From contig JAQUAF010000009.1 in the NCBI GenBank assembly GCA_028687435.1, positions 50,567 through 114,566 on the forward strand: a stretch of DNA of 64,000 nt, read 5' to 3'. Positions 43,289 through 52,400 of the stretch are shown here, one piece after another. Position numbers and translations under genes: made by a program. This DNA is from Verrucomicrobiia bacterium (GTDB taxonomy: Bacteria > Verrucomicrobiota > Verrucomicrobiia > JABWAM01). Positions within the stretch are counted from its first letter, which is position 1. Each line of letters starts with the position of its first letter. The notes under the pieces were generated by a model that was not told the DNA's origin, searched no databases, and saw nothing but the letters and a program-made list of their open reading frames with translations.

Positions 43289-44602
43289 ATGAAATCTCTT
43301 TCCGATCTCTTACGCAACGCAGGAGTGGTGGGCGCCGGCGGCGCCGGTTTTCCGACGCATGTCAAGGCTCAATCCAAGTCTGAATTTGTGGTTGCCAATG
43401 GCGCCGAGTGTGAACCGCTTTTGCACAAGGACACCGAATTGATGATTGAAAAGGCGGCACGGGTGGTGAAGGGGTTGGAGTTGATGCTTGAGGCCACTGG
43501 CGCCAAGGAAGGGATCATCGGGGTGAAACAAAAGAAAAAGGATGCCATTGCCGCGCTGGAGAAGGCTTGCAAGGGAACCCATTGCCGGGTGCATCCGCTG
43601 GGGGATTACTATCCGACCGGAGACGAATATGTGCTGGTTTATGAAACCACGGGGCGGTTGATTCCTCCACGGGGATTGCCGATCCAAGCCGGAGTCGTGG
43701 TGGACAATATTGAAACCCTGATCAATGTCTCGCTGGCCGCCGAAGGCAAGCCGGTGACGCAGAAAATGCTGACGGTGGCCGGAGCGGTCAAAAATCCCAT
43801 GACTGTATCCGCGCCGCTGGGGACCTCTTTTGAGGAGGTATTGCGGGCGGCGGGAGGCATCACCGTGGAAAAATTCGGGATTTTCATCGGCGGGGTGATG
43901 ATGGGGAGGTTGACCGGGGATTTGCAGTTGCCGGTTACCAAGACCACCAACGCGCTGATCGTGTTGCCCGAGGAACATCAATTGGTGCGGCGGATGCGCC
44001 GTCCGCAGAAGGACATGTATCGCATTGGCAAATCCGCCTGCGACCAATGCAGCTATTGCACGGAATTTTGTCCGCGTTATCTGCTGGGGTATGACATCCA
44101 GCCGCACCGGGTGATGCGCAGTCTTGGATTTACCGCGTCGGGCGAGGCTTATTGGAATCAATATGCGCAGCTTTGTTCCGAGTGCGGCTTGTGCACGCTT
44201 TTTTCCTGTCCGGAAAGCCTTTATCCCCGCGAAGCATGCCAGAAGGGAAAACGGGATTTTGCCGCCAAAGGATTGAAATGGGATGGGCGCAAAGAGGTGA
44301 AAACGCACCCCATGATGCCCGGACGCCGTGTTCCGGTGAAACGGCTGGTCAAGCGGCTGGGGTTGACGTCGTTCGATGTGCCGGCGCCGTTGCAGGAACA
44401 CCCCATCAAGCCGTCCAGCGCGCGGATTTTGTTGCAACAACATGTGGGCAAGCCGGCGGTGGCCTGTGTGAAGGCGGGGGACCGCGTGAAGGCCGGGCAG
44501 ATGATTGCCGCCACTCCGGAAAAGGAATTGGGCGTGGCCATTCATGCCAGCATGGATGGCGTGGTCAAGGAAGTGGGAACATTTGTGCTGATTCAAGGTT
44601 AG
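43289..44602 (+). CDS. PduS/RnfC-like flavo-iron-sulfur electron carrier
   Basis: A 437-residue protein with the PduS layout: RnfC-like flavin/NADH domain (GVVGAGGAGFPTHVK Gly-rich start, VVANGAECEPLLHKDTELM, about 1-125), SLBB domain (MLTVAGAVKNPMTVSAPLGT, about 160-215), two 4Fe-4S motifs (CDQCSYCTEFCP near 250 and CSECGLCTLFSCPE near 296), and a C-terminal barrel-sandwich domain (VKAGDRVKAGQMIA). PduS passes electrons from NADH across microcompartment shells to reduce corrinoid cofactors. The start ATG fits the homology. It is 16 nt before a PduT-like shell gene, which strongly supports this reading over a general RnfC. Confidence 0.88.
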   Translation: MKSLSDLLRNAGVVGAGGAGFPTHVKAQSKSEFVVANGAECEPLLHKDTELMIEKAARVVKGLELMLEATGAKEGIIGVKQKKKDAIAALEKACKGTHCRVHPLGDYYPTGDEYVLVYETTGRLIPPRGLPIQAGVVVDNIETLINVSLAAEGKPVTQKMLTVAGAVKNPMTVSAPLGTSFEEVLRAAGGITVEKFGIFIGGVMMGRLTGDLQLPVTKTTNALIVLPEEHQLVRRMRRPQKDMYRIGKSACDQCSYCTEFCPRYLLGYDIQPHRVMRSLGFTASGEAYWNQYAQLCSECGLCTLFSCPESLYPREACQKGKRDFAAKGLKWDGRKEVKTHPMMPGRRVPVKRLVKRLGLTSFDVPAPLQEHPIKPSSARILLQQHVGKPAVACVKAGDRVKAGQMIAATPEKELGVAIHASMDGVVKEVGTFVLIQG

Positions 44603-44618
44603 GAGTTTTTGAATTTTT

Positions 44619-45170
44619 ATGAAAAAGACATCGATTGGCGTGGTTGAACTCTCAAGCGTGGCGGCGGGTTATGCGGTGGTGGATGCCATGCTCAAGGCGG
44701 CCAACGTGGAACCGCTGGTTTTCCGGACGATTTGTTCGGGCAAGTATCTGGCAATGATTGCCGGCGATGTGGCGGATGTGAAGGCCGCCGTGGAGGCCGG
44801 CGCGCAAGCCGGACAGACGTCCGTGATCGACACCACGGTTCTTTCCAATTTGCACCCGGACATTTTTTCGTCCGTGGCGGGGAACCAAACCATTGAACTC
44901 AAGGGCGCGTTGGGAGTGATCGAATCCTTTTCGACGGCGGCATTGGTGGAGGCGGCGGACACGGCGATCAAGGCGGCGGATGTGAAGATCATGGAAATCC
45001 GGCTGGCAATGGCCCTTGGAGGAAAGGCTTTTGTGTCGCTGACAGGCGCTGTTGCGGCGGTCGAGGCATCGGTTGAGGCCGGGGCGGCAGTGCTGGCGGA
45101 ACGGGGGGTGTTGGTAAACAAAGTGGTCATTGCCCGTCCGCGTCCGGAATTGCTCAACGAGATCATCTGA
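44619..45170 (+). CDS. PduT-like tandem-BMC microcompartment shell protein
   Basis: A 183-residue trimeric (BMC-T) shell protein with two BMC domains: SIGVVELSSVAAGYAVVDAM (about 4-90) and GALGVIESFSTAALVEAADT (about 96-178). C39 in RTICSGKYLAM aligns with the PduT cysteine that holds a 4Fe-4S cluster in the trimer pore. Like PduT it should form a redox gate in a protein shell and dock the PduS-type protein. No BMC-H, BMC-P or encapsulated enzyme genes occur within this window, so a shell would have to be encoded elsewhere, or the protein acts without a compartment. Confidence 0.92.
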   Translation: MKKTSIGVVELSSVAAGYAVVDAMLKAANVEPLVFRTICSGKYLAMIAGDVADVKAAVEAGAQAGQTSVIDTTVLSNLHPDIFSSVAGNQTIELKGALGVIESFSTAALVEAADTAIKAADVKIMEIRLAMALGGKAFVSLTGAVAAVEASVEAGAAVLAERGVLVNKVVIARPRPELLNEII

Positions 45171-45250
45171 AAGGTTGTCAGGCTGAAGACTGAAGGAAAC
45201 CTGTTTGACTGCCTCACCTGAAATTTGGAAAATTGAAAGAATCATTGATC

Positions 45251-45829
45251 ATGTCTTCCGCCCTTGAACTTGCGCGCCAGTTGGGACAGCAATTTGAGGG
45301 AGAGATGCCGGCGCCTGCGGAGTTTCGCGGGGAGGTGACGGTGTGTGTGACGGATTGCCGGCGAATCGCAGCGGTGCTTGGGGGCGCACGGGATATTTTG
45401 AAATTTGACATGCTGCTGGATGTCTGCGGCGTGGATCATGGGGAGAAAACGCCGCGATTTGAGGTGGTCTATCATCTCTATTCTTTCAAACACGGACAGT
45501 ATTTGCGGGTCAAGACGCGGGTGGATGGCGAAAAACCGGAGTTGCCCAGCGTCAGTTCGTTGTGGCAGACGGCGAACTGGCATGAGAGGGAGGTGTTCGA
45601 CATGATGGGAATCCGTTTCACGGGGCATCCGGATTTGCGACGCATCTTGATGTGGGACGAATATCCTTATCATCCCTTGCGCAAGGAATTTCCATTGGCG
45701 GGATTGCCGACTGATGATGGCCGCGCCGCCGCGGCGCCAATGGAAGGGGGGCCTTTCGTCACCCGCCCCGGAGACCAGCCCGCCACCAAGCGGGAGCCGC
45801 GCTCGCTTGATTCAAAATCAAGATTTTAG
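45251..45829 (+). CDS. nuoC: NADH-quinone oxidoreductase subunit C, isolated
   Basis: A 192-residue complex I 30-kDa subunit. Signatures: FDMLLDVCGVDHGEKTPRFE, VVYHLYSFKHGQYLRVKT, the NuoC motif WHEREVFDMMGIRFTGHPDL and RRILMWDEYPYHPLRKEFP. The tail GGPFVTRPGDQPATKREPRS is typical of complex I. No other nuo genes adjoin. It is 80 nt downstream of the PduT-like gene on the same strand. Start ATG 45251 is chosen over TTG 45233. Either the nuo operon is scattered in this genome, or this copy serves the PduS-type electron route. Confidence 0.93.
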   Translation: MSSALELARQLGQQFEGEMPAPAEFRGEVTVCVTDCRRIAAVLGGARDILKFDMLLDVCGVDHGEKTPRFEVVYHLYSFKHGQYLRVKTRVDGEKPELPSVSSLWQTANWHEREVFDMMGIRFTGHPDLRRILMWDEYPYHPLRKEFPLAGLPTDDGRAAAAPMEGGPFVTRPGDQPATKREPRSLDSKSRF

Positions 45830-45841
45830 GCGGAATAAAGC

Positions 45842-46021
45842 ATGGCGCGGATTGAGCGATTTGAGGATATGGAAGTGCGGCTCGGGGCCGGAATTTTAGT
45901 CCGACGGGTTTATTCTTTGCCGGAAAAGAAAAATTTGAATCGGACGATGGATTACGCGACCAAATTCGGCGCGCAGCAGTTTCGATTATGTCCAATATTG
46001 CGGAAGGTTTTGAACCTTGAA
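45842..46021 (+). pseudogene. Four-helix-bundle (S23/IVP-type) protein remnant
   Basis: It begins [12 protein letters not shown] in one frame and VRRVYSL continues weakly, then the family core appears in another frame at 45949: [23 protein letters not shown] before a stop at 46018-46020. The GLRDQIRRA...[11 protein letters not shown] motif is diagnostic of the four-helix-bundle family that includes the 23S rRNA intervening-sequence protein. It is frameshifted and lacks the C-terminal half, so it is a decayed gene. Its end merges with a ttgaaccttgaatcttgaatc-type repeat. Confidence 0.7.
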
Positions 46022-46781
46022 TCTTGAATCAACTGTTGTCGTTTCGTTTCACGATATCGCTCCCGCCACGTTTGAACTGGTGAAGCGGCAGTGGGAGGAT
46101 TTGCGCATGGAGGGGCTTGATTGCGCCAGTTTGCTGGTGGTTCCGCATTATCATGACGGCCGCCGCTTGGAGGAGGATGGGGAATTGGTTGGGTGGTTGA
46201 AAAAACGGGAGGCGGAGGGGTGCGAGATTGTCCTGCATGGTCATCGGCATGCCTTGCCACCGCCCGCCGTTGAACGTTGGGCGGGATGGAGGACTTGGTT
46301 TTTGGAGAATTTTTACACCAGCCGTGAGGCGGAGTTCCTGAATCTGAGCCAATCCCAGGCGGTCGAATTGATGGGGAATGATCTGGCGCTTTTCCAAAAA
46401 CTGGGGTTCGGTGTGAAAGGCTTTGTTGCGCCAGCCTGGTTGATGAGCGCGGGGGTGGTGGAGGCGGCAAGGGATTGCGGATTGCTTTATTCAAACTCCC
46501 TGACCGGCTTGATGGATTTGAGGCATCGATGTTTCATTCCCGCCCGCACGTGTGTTTGGAGTGTCCGGGCCGGCTGGCGGCGGGTTTGTTCCCTGGCATG
46601 GAATGAAGTCCTGTTTCGTTCCTTGTGCAATGAAAAGCTTTTGCGCATCAGCTTGCATCCGGGGGATGTCCGGCATCCGGCGGTCTGGCGGCAGATCAAA
46701 CGTCTCATTGGCTGCGCCTTGTCGGGACGCAAACCGAACACCTATGGAGGGTGGATGGCGGCGGTTCAGAGCAACCAATGA
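46017..46781 (+). CDS. DUF2334-type polysaccharide deacetylase-like protein
   Basis: A 254-residue NodB-fold family protein. [10 protein letters not shown] (metal Asp) at residues 7-16, [11 protein letters not shown] (metal His pair) near 71-81, [10 protein letters not shown], and [12 protein letters not shown] near the C-terminus are the family marks. No signal peptide. The only possible start is TTG 46017, because an in-frame stop precedes it and no ATG or GTG occurs before the homology. The TTG lies in a short tandem repeat (TTGAACC/TTGAATC) that also ends the preceding remnant gene, so the true start was possibly lost or remodelled. Substrate unknown. Confidence 0.75.
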   Translation: MNLESTVVVSFHDIAPATFELVKRQWEDLRMEGLDCASLLVVPHYHDGRRLEEDGELVGWLKKREAEGCEIVLHGHRHALPPPAVERWAGWRTWFLENFYTSREAEFLNLSQSQAVELMGNDLALFQKLGFGVKGFVAPAWLMSAGVVEAARDCGLLYSNSLTGLMDLRHRCFIPARTCVWSVRAGWRRVCSLAWNEVLFRSLCNEKLLRISLHPGDVRHPAVWRQIKRLIGCALSGRKPNTYGGWMAAVQSNQ

Positions 46782-46936
46782 TCATCCCTCAATTTTGCCG
46801 GGCTTCGGCAGGGCGGAGAAAAAGATTCTTCTGTTTTTTCTGCTTCCCGGAGTCGATTTCCGGAAGTAGAGTCGTTGGGGATGGGTGGATATCATTCAAT
46901 GTTTGGGGAATTCGGGACATGCGCAAACCTCTCCAG

Positions 46937-46957
46937 CCCCTCCTTGCCAAGGAGGGG
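46937..46957. repeat. 21-bp palindrome, third copy
   Basis: CCCCTCC-TTGCCAA-GGAGGGG, the same element as at 9224-9244 and 9256-9276. It is 40 nt upstream of the PHP-glycosyltransferase start and downstream of nothing else recognisable in the 215-nt gap. Confidence 0.75.
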
Positions 46958-46996
46958 GTTGGCTGGCGTTTTCCCTTGTCTTGAAGGAGGAACGGC

Positions 46997-49417
46997 ATGA
47001 CGGGTGATGCTGCTTCTTCCAAGGTGGATCTGCATGTGCATTCGCGCCATTCGGACCGTCCTTCGGAATGGATTTTGAGGCGGGTGGGGGCGCCGGAGTG
47101 TTTCACCGCGCCGGAGGGGGTTTATGCGAAAGCCAGGGCGGCAGGCATGGATTTTGTGACCATCACGGATCACAACGAGATTGCCGGGGCGTTGGAACTA
47201 AGGGACAAACATCCGGACGATGTCTTTGTCAGCGAGGAAATCACCGCCTATTTTCCGGACAATGGCTGCAAGATGCATATCCTGGCCTGGGATGTGACGG
47301 AAGATCAGCACCGGGAAATCCGGGTGATTCGCGAGAATATCTATGAATTGGCGGCTTATTTGAGAGAAAAGGGGATTTTGCATGCGGTGGCGCATCCGTT
47401 TTACCAGAACAATGAAAAGCTGACGATCGACCAGTTCGAGAAGTTGATTTTGATGTTCAAGCATTTTGAGGGCATCAACGGCGCGAGGGACGATTTGATG
47501 AGCCGGCTGGCGGTGGAAATTTTGCGCGGGTTGAACGAGGAGACGATCGCCAATCTGGCGGATCGTCACGGCATGACGCCGTCCGTCCCCGAACCGCATG
47601 TCAAGTTTCTGACAGGCGGATCCGACGATCATTCCAGTGTGTTTATCGCGCGGGCATGGACAGAAACGGCGAAGGCCGGCGGATGGAGGGATTTTCTTGA
47701 TTCGGTGAGGGAGGGGCGGACAACGCTGGCTGGGCGGACGGGATCGCCTTTCACGATGTCGCACAGTCTGTTGAACATCGCCTATCTTTACTACAGCGAC
47801 AAGCTTTCGCGCGGCTCGCGCAGCGGGCATGAGTTGATGGTGAAGGTGTTCGAGAATTTCGTCAAGGGGCGCAATCCCACGAAGCTCACATGGGGACAGC
47901 GGTTGCGGCATGGGGCGCGCCGGTTGACGCGCAAACGCAAGACCGCGGCGGAACGGGAATTTTCGGTGTCATCCCAACTGGGCGCATTATTGCGCCAGGA
48001 CGGGGTAAGGATGGAATTGGCCGGGCAGGCGGCGTCGGGCGAAGAGGTGGAAATCCGGTCTTTTCGCATGGCCAGCCGGTTGGTGAACGAGTTGACCTAC
48101 ACTTTTCTGCGAAAATTGCTGCAGCGGTTTGCCGAGGGAAACATCATGGATTGTCTCCAGGCGGTGAGCGCCCTGGGGCCAATTGCGCTGGGGGCGGCGC
48201 CGTATCTGGTTGCCTTCAGCCATCATACCAAGGATCGAGGCCTGATGCTGGAGGCCAGCCGCCGGTTTCTGGGGCGGTTGCCGCCGGAATGGGAGAAGCG
48301 AAAACGGGCCTGGTTTACGGACACGCTGCAGGATATCAACGGGGTGTCGCATACGATTCACAAGATTTGCGAAGTGGCGCGGCGATTGGACCGGGAGATT
48401 TGCGTGATCGCCTGCAAATCGAAGTTGGAGCCCACGGATTTGCAGTTGAAGAATTTTCCGCCGGCGGGGGAGTTTGCCCTGCCGGAATACGAGGAATTGC
48501 AGGTGGCGTTTCCGCCGTTTCTCGACATGGTGGAGTATTGCTGGCGCGAGCGGTTTACGGAGATCGTCATCAGCACCCCCGGGCCGGTGGGGCTGGCGGG
48601 GTTGGCGGCCGGCAAGTTGCTCGGCCTGCCGGTGAGCGGCATTTATCATACGGATTTTCCCCAGTATGTGAAGGTGTTGACGGGCGATGAGACCATGGGA
48701 GAGATCACGTGGAAATATATGGAGTGGTTTTACGGGGCGCTGGATTGGATTTATGTGCCCAGCCATGCTTATTACACTTTGTTGCTGGATCGGGGGTTTC
48801 CATCGGAAAAACTCAAAATCATGCCGCGTGGCATCGATTGCGAGGTTTTCAGTCCGGCCAAACGGGAGGCATCCTATTGGGAGATGTTCCGGGCAAAGGG
48901 GCGGGTGACCTTCATTTATGCGGGGCGTGTGTCGAGGGAAAAGGATTTGGACGTGCTGGCCGAAGCCTACGAGCAGCTTTGGAAGGAACGGCAGGACGTT
49001 TTGCTGGCGGTGGTGGGCGAGGGGCCGTATGCCGTCGAGTTGAAAAAACGGTTGCCTCGCGAGTCGGCGGTTTTCACGGGATTTCTTTCCGGCGAGGCTC
49101 TTTGCCGGGCATATGCGTCGTCGGATGTTTTTGTGTTTCCGAGCACAACCGACACCTTTGGCAATGTGGTGCTCGAGGCGATGGCGTCCGGCCTGCCCGC
49201 CATTGTCTCGGATCAAGGCGGCCCCAGGGAATCGGTGAAGGAGGGGGTGACCGGGATGATCACCCGCGCCCGCGACGCGCAAAGTCTGCTTTCGGCCATG
49301 CGGCAGTGCGCGGGGGATGCCTCTTTGCGTTCCCGGATGAGCGAGGCGGCCCGGGCGCATATGAGCGAAAAATCATGGGAGCGGGCGTTCCATGATTTTT
49401 GGGTGATGGGAGAGTAA
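46997..49417 (+). CDS. PHP-domain glycosyltransferase fusion (GT4)
   Basis: An 806-residue two-enzyme fusion. Residues about 8-290 form a PHP metal-hydrolase domain: VDLHVHSRHSD, FVTITDHNEI, HAVAHPF and GGSDDHS, all four metal motifs intact. Residues about 290-430 are a helical linker without known motifs. Residues about 430-800 are a GT-B glycosyltransferase of family 4: HTDFPQYVKVL, IMPRGIDCEVF, FIYAGRVSREKDLDVL, and the donor-site FPSTTDTFGNVVLEAMASG. A strong Shine-Dalgarno (AAGGAGG) precedes the ATG. The PHP part may hydrolyse a phosphoester of the acceptor lipid or donor. It is 7 nt before uvrA. Confidence 0.88.
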   Translation: MTGDAASSKVDLHVHSRHSDRPSEWILRRVGAPECFTAPEGVYAKARAAGMDFVTITDHNEIAGALELRDKHPDDVFVSEEITAYFPDNGCKMHILAWDVTEDQHREIRVIRENIYELAAYLREKGILHAVAHPFYQNNEKLTIDQFEKLILMFKHFEGINGARDDLMSRLAVEILRGLNEETIANLADRHGMTPSVPEPHVKFLTGGSDDHSSVFIARAWTETAKAGGWRDFLDSVREGRTTLAGRTGSPFTMSHSLLNIAYLYYSDKLSRGSRSGHELMVKVFENFVKGRNPTKLTWGQRLRHGARRLTRKRKTAAEREFSVSSQLGALLRQDGVRMELAGQAASGEEVEIRSFRMASRLVNELTYTFLRKLLQRFAEGNIMDCLQAVSALGPIALGAAPYLVAFSHHTKDRGLMLEASRRFLGRLPPEWEKRKRAWFTDTLQDINGVSHTIHKICEVARRLDREICVIACKSKLEPTDLQLKNFPPAGEFALPEYEELQVAFPPFLDMVEYCWRERFTEIVISTPGPVGLAGLAAGKLLGLPVSGIYHTDFPQYVKVLTGDETMGEITWKYMEWFYGALDWIYVPSHAYYTLLLDRGFPSEKLKIMPRGIDCEVFSPAKREASYWEMFRAKGRVTFIYAGRVSREKDLDVLAEAYEQLWKERQDVLLAVVGEGPYAVELKKRLPRESAVFTGFLSGEALCRAYASSDVFVFPSTTDTFGNVVLEAMASGLPAIVSDQGGPRESVKEGVTGMITRARDAQSLLSAMRQCAGDASLRSRMSEAARAHMSEKSWERAFHDFWVMGE

Positions 49418-49424
49418 GAGGACG

Positions 49425-52400
49425 ATGAGGGAGGGCAACCAGTCTTGCATCCATCTGCGCGGTGTTTCCCAAAACAACCTGCGCGGGTTTGACCTGGATA
49501 TTCCCCTGGGAAAACTGACGGTGGTGACCGGCGTCAGCGGTTCCGGCAAATCCTCCCTGGTATTCGACACCCTCTATGCCGAGGGGCAGCGGCGTTACGT
49601 GGAGACTTTCAGCCCGTACGCCCGCCAGTTCATGGAGCGGCTCGACCAGCCCCGGGTCAAGGCAATCGGGAATATTCCCCCGGCCATTGCCATCCAGCAG
49701 GGCAACACTGTCAAGACCTCCCGTTCGACGGTGGGGACGCTGACGGAGTTGTGCGATCATTTCAAATTGTTGATGGCTCACGCGGCGGAACCGGTTTGCC
49801 CCCAATGCGGCAAGACGGTGCGCAAGGATTCGTCTGTGGCTGTGGCGGGTGAATTTGCGGGGCGGGATGCGGAAATGCTGGTGGTTTTTTCCGTGTCCCT
49901 GTCGAAAAAGGCGCCGTTTTTTTCCCTGGCCCGTGTGTTGATGGATCAAGGTTATCGCCGATGGTGGAGCGGGGGGGAGATTCGGGAATTGGCGGCTGTG
50001 ACGGAGAAAACCCCGCTTGGCGCCGGGGAAATCCTGGTTGTGCAGGATCGGTTGCGCGGAGGCGAGACGCAGCGCACCCGGTGGCTGGAGTCTTTGGAGG
50101 CGGCGTTCCGGGCGGGCAAGGGGCATTTGTCGGTGATCACCCTGGAGGATAAAAAGGAACATCGATTTTCGCGGGATTTGCATTGCGCCGCCTGCGACCG
50201 GAGTTTCGCAACGCCAACTCCTGCGCTTTTTTCGTTCAATCATCCCCTGGCGGCCTGTCCCCGTTGCCGCGGTTTTGGACGCACCGTTGAGATTGACCGG
50301 CAGTTGGTGATTCCCAATCCGCAGATGTCGGTGAAGGAAGGGGTGATCAAACCCTGGCAAACTGGCATTTCAGCGGAATGCCAGAGGGAATTGATGTCTT
50401 ATTGCCGCCGCCGTGCCATTGACACGGGACGTCCGTTCGCCCGATTGCCGCGCCAGCATCAGGAATGGATCTGGCAGGGGGATGAGGCCGATCCCGGCGC
50501 CACCTCTTACGGGCCGTGGTATGGCGTGAAAGGTTATTTCGAATGGCTGGAGTCCAAAAGCTACAAGATGCATATGAGGGTGCTGTTGTCGCGTTATCGA
50601 GTCTACCGCACCTGTCCGGATTGCAAGGGCAGCCGTTTCCAGCCGGAGACCCTGCATTACCGGTTGGGAGGGAAAAATCTGGCGGAGTTGTATGCCATGC
50701 CAGCGAAGGAACTGGGGCGTTTTCTGGGAGAATGGCGGGAACGGCAGAGGGTTGGCCGCCGGGGAAATGATCCGCGGCAAATGGTTGCGGACGCGATCGC
50801 TTCCCGCCTGCGCTGGCTGGAGGAAGTGGGTTTGGGTTATTTGAGTCTTAACCGGGCGGCTCGAACCCTGTCGGGAGGAGAGGTTCAACGGGTTCATCTG
50901 ACCTCCTGTCTTGGGGGCGGCATGGTGAACACGCTGTTCATTCTCGACGAACCCAGCGTGGGGTTGCATCCGCGCGATATCGACCGGTTGTTGAAGGTGT
51001 TATGCGCATTGAGGGACCAGGGAAACACCTTGGTGGTGGTGGAGCACGATCCCCAGGTGATTCGGTCGGCGGACCATTGGGTCGATCTTGGACCGGGCGC
51101 GGGCGAAGGAGGGGGGCGGCTGCTTTTCAGCATGCCACCGGGCAGCGGTGTGCCCAAGGGGAAAAGCCTGACTTGGGATTACCTGAACGGGCGCCGGGCA
51201 ATCGAATGGCCCAAAAAACGCCGGGAAGTGAATGCCAGGACGCCCCATGTGCGGGTGGAAAACGCTACGGAGAACAACCTTGAAAATTTGACCGTGGAAT
51301 TTCCTTTGCGCCGTTTCGTTGCGGTAACGGGGGTGTCGGGCAGCGGCAAGTCCACCCTGGTGCAGCGGGTGCTTTATGAAAACCTGCAACAATTGATGGG
51401 CAGGACGGGCGCTGAACCGGGGTGTTGCCGGAGAGTGGCGGGGCATGAGGCATTGAGGGATGTGGTGTTGGTGGATCAATCGCCGTTAAGCCGCACTTCC
51501 CGTTCCAATCCGGCGGTTTACGTGGGCGCATGGGAATTTTTGAGGCGTTTGTTTGGAGCGTTGCCGGAAAGCCAGACAAAGGGATTCTCAGCCGGCACGT
51601 TTTCCTTCAATGCCGGGGATGGGCGGTGTCTGCGATGCGGCGGCAACGGCAGCGAACGGGTGGAAATGCAATTTCTTGCGGATGTGTTTTTGCCGTGCCC
51701 GGCCTGCCGTGGACGGCGTTTCCGTGACGAGACGCTGGCGATCCGGTTGGGGGATTGGAACGCGGCGGATTGGCTGGGGCAGACGGTTGCGGAGGCGAGA
51801 CGCGCCCTGGCGGATTTGCGCGACGGGGGATTTGAGAAAGGGTGGCTGGCCTGGCGGGATCAGGCGGATCGCCGGCTGGCTTTGTTGGAACAGGTGGGGC
51901 TTGGCTATTTGCGTCTCGGACAGCCGTTGCCGACGCTTTCGGGAGGGGAGGCGCAACGTTTGAAGTTGTGCGGTTATCTGGCGGAAACGTTGTCGGAAAA
52001 GGGGGGCGTGGAGGTGTATTCCGGAAAATTCCCATCAAAAAATAAAGGAGCAGAGTCCTCCACCTTGTTGATTTTTGACGAGCCCACCACGGGATTGCAT
52101 TTTGAGGATGTCCGGCAATTGGTTGCGGTGTTCCAGCAACTTGTGGACCGGGGGTTTTCGTTGGTGGTGATTGAGCACAATCTCGAATTGATCAAATGCG
52201 CCGATTGGATCATCGATCTGGGGCCGGAAGCGGGGGATGAGGGGGGGCATTTGGTTGCCAGCGGCAGTCCGGAGGATTTGATGAGGGTCGAGGGTTCGTG
52301 GACTGGAAGGTTTTTGAAAAAATTGGCGTCGAACAAGGTTCAAAGGTTCACGGTTCAAGGTTCAAGGTTCAAGGGGGAGGAAACGGAAAATAAAAAGGCT

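Noticed and set aside
43289..44602. Calling this gene rnfC of an Rnf complex
   Set aside because: No rnfA, B, D, E or G genes are nearby, and the next gene is a PduT-like BMC shell protein, so the PduS-type assignment fits better.
47987..49360. Minus-strand open frame of 457 codons within the PHP-GT4 gene
   Set aside because: Shadow of a gene with intact PHP and GT4 motifs; composition is implausible for a protein. The same applies to long antisense frames at 6258-7505, 29745-30806 and 52686-53936.
52335..52374. CRISPR-like repeat array
   Set aside because: The unit is only 7 nt, without spacers, and lies in frame inside uvrA.
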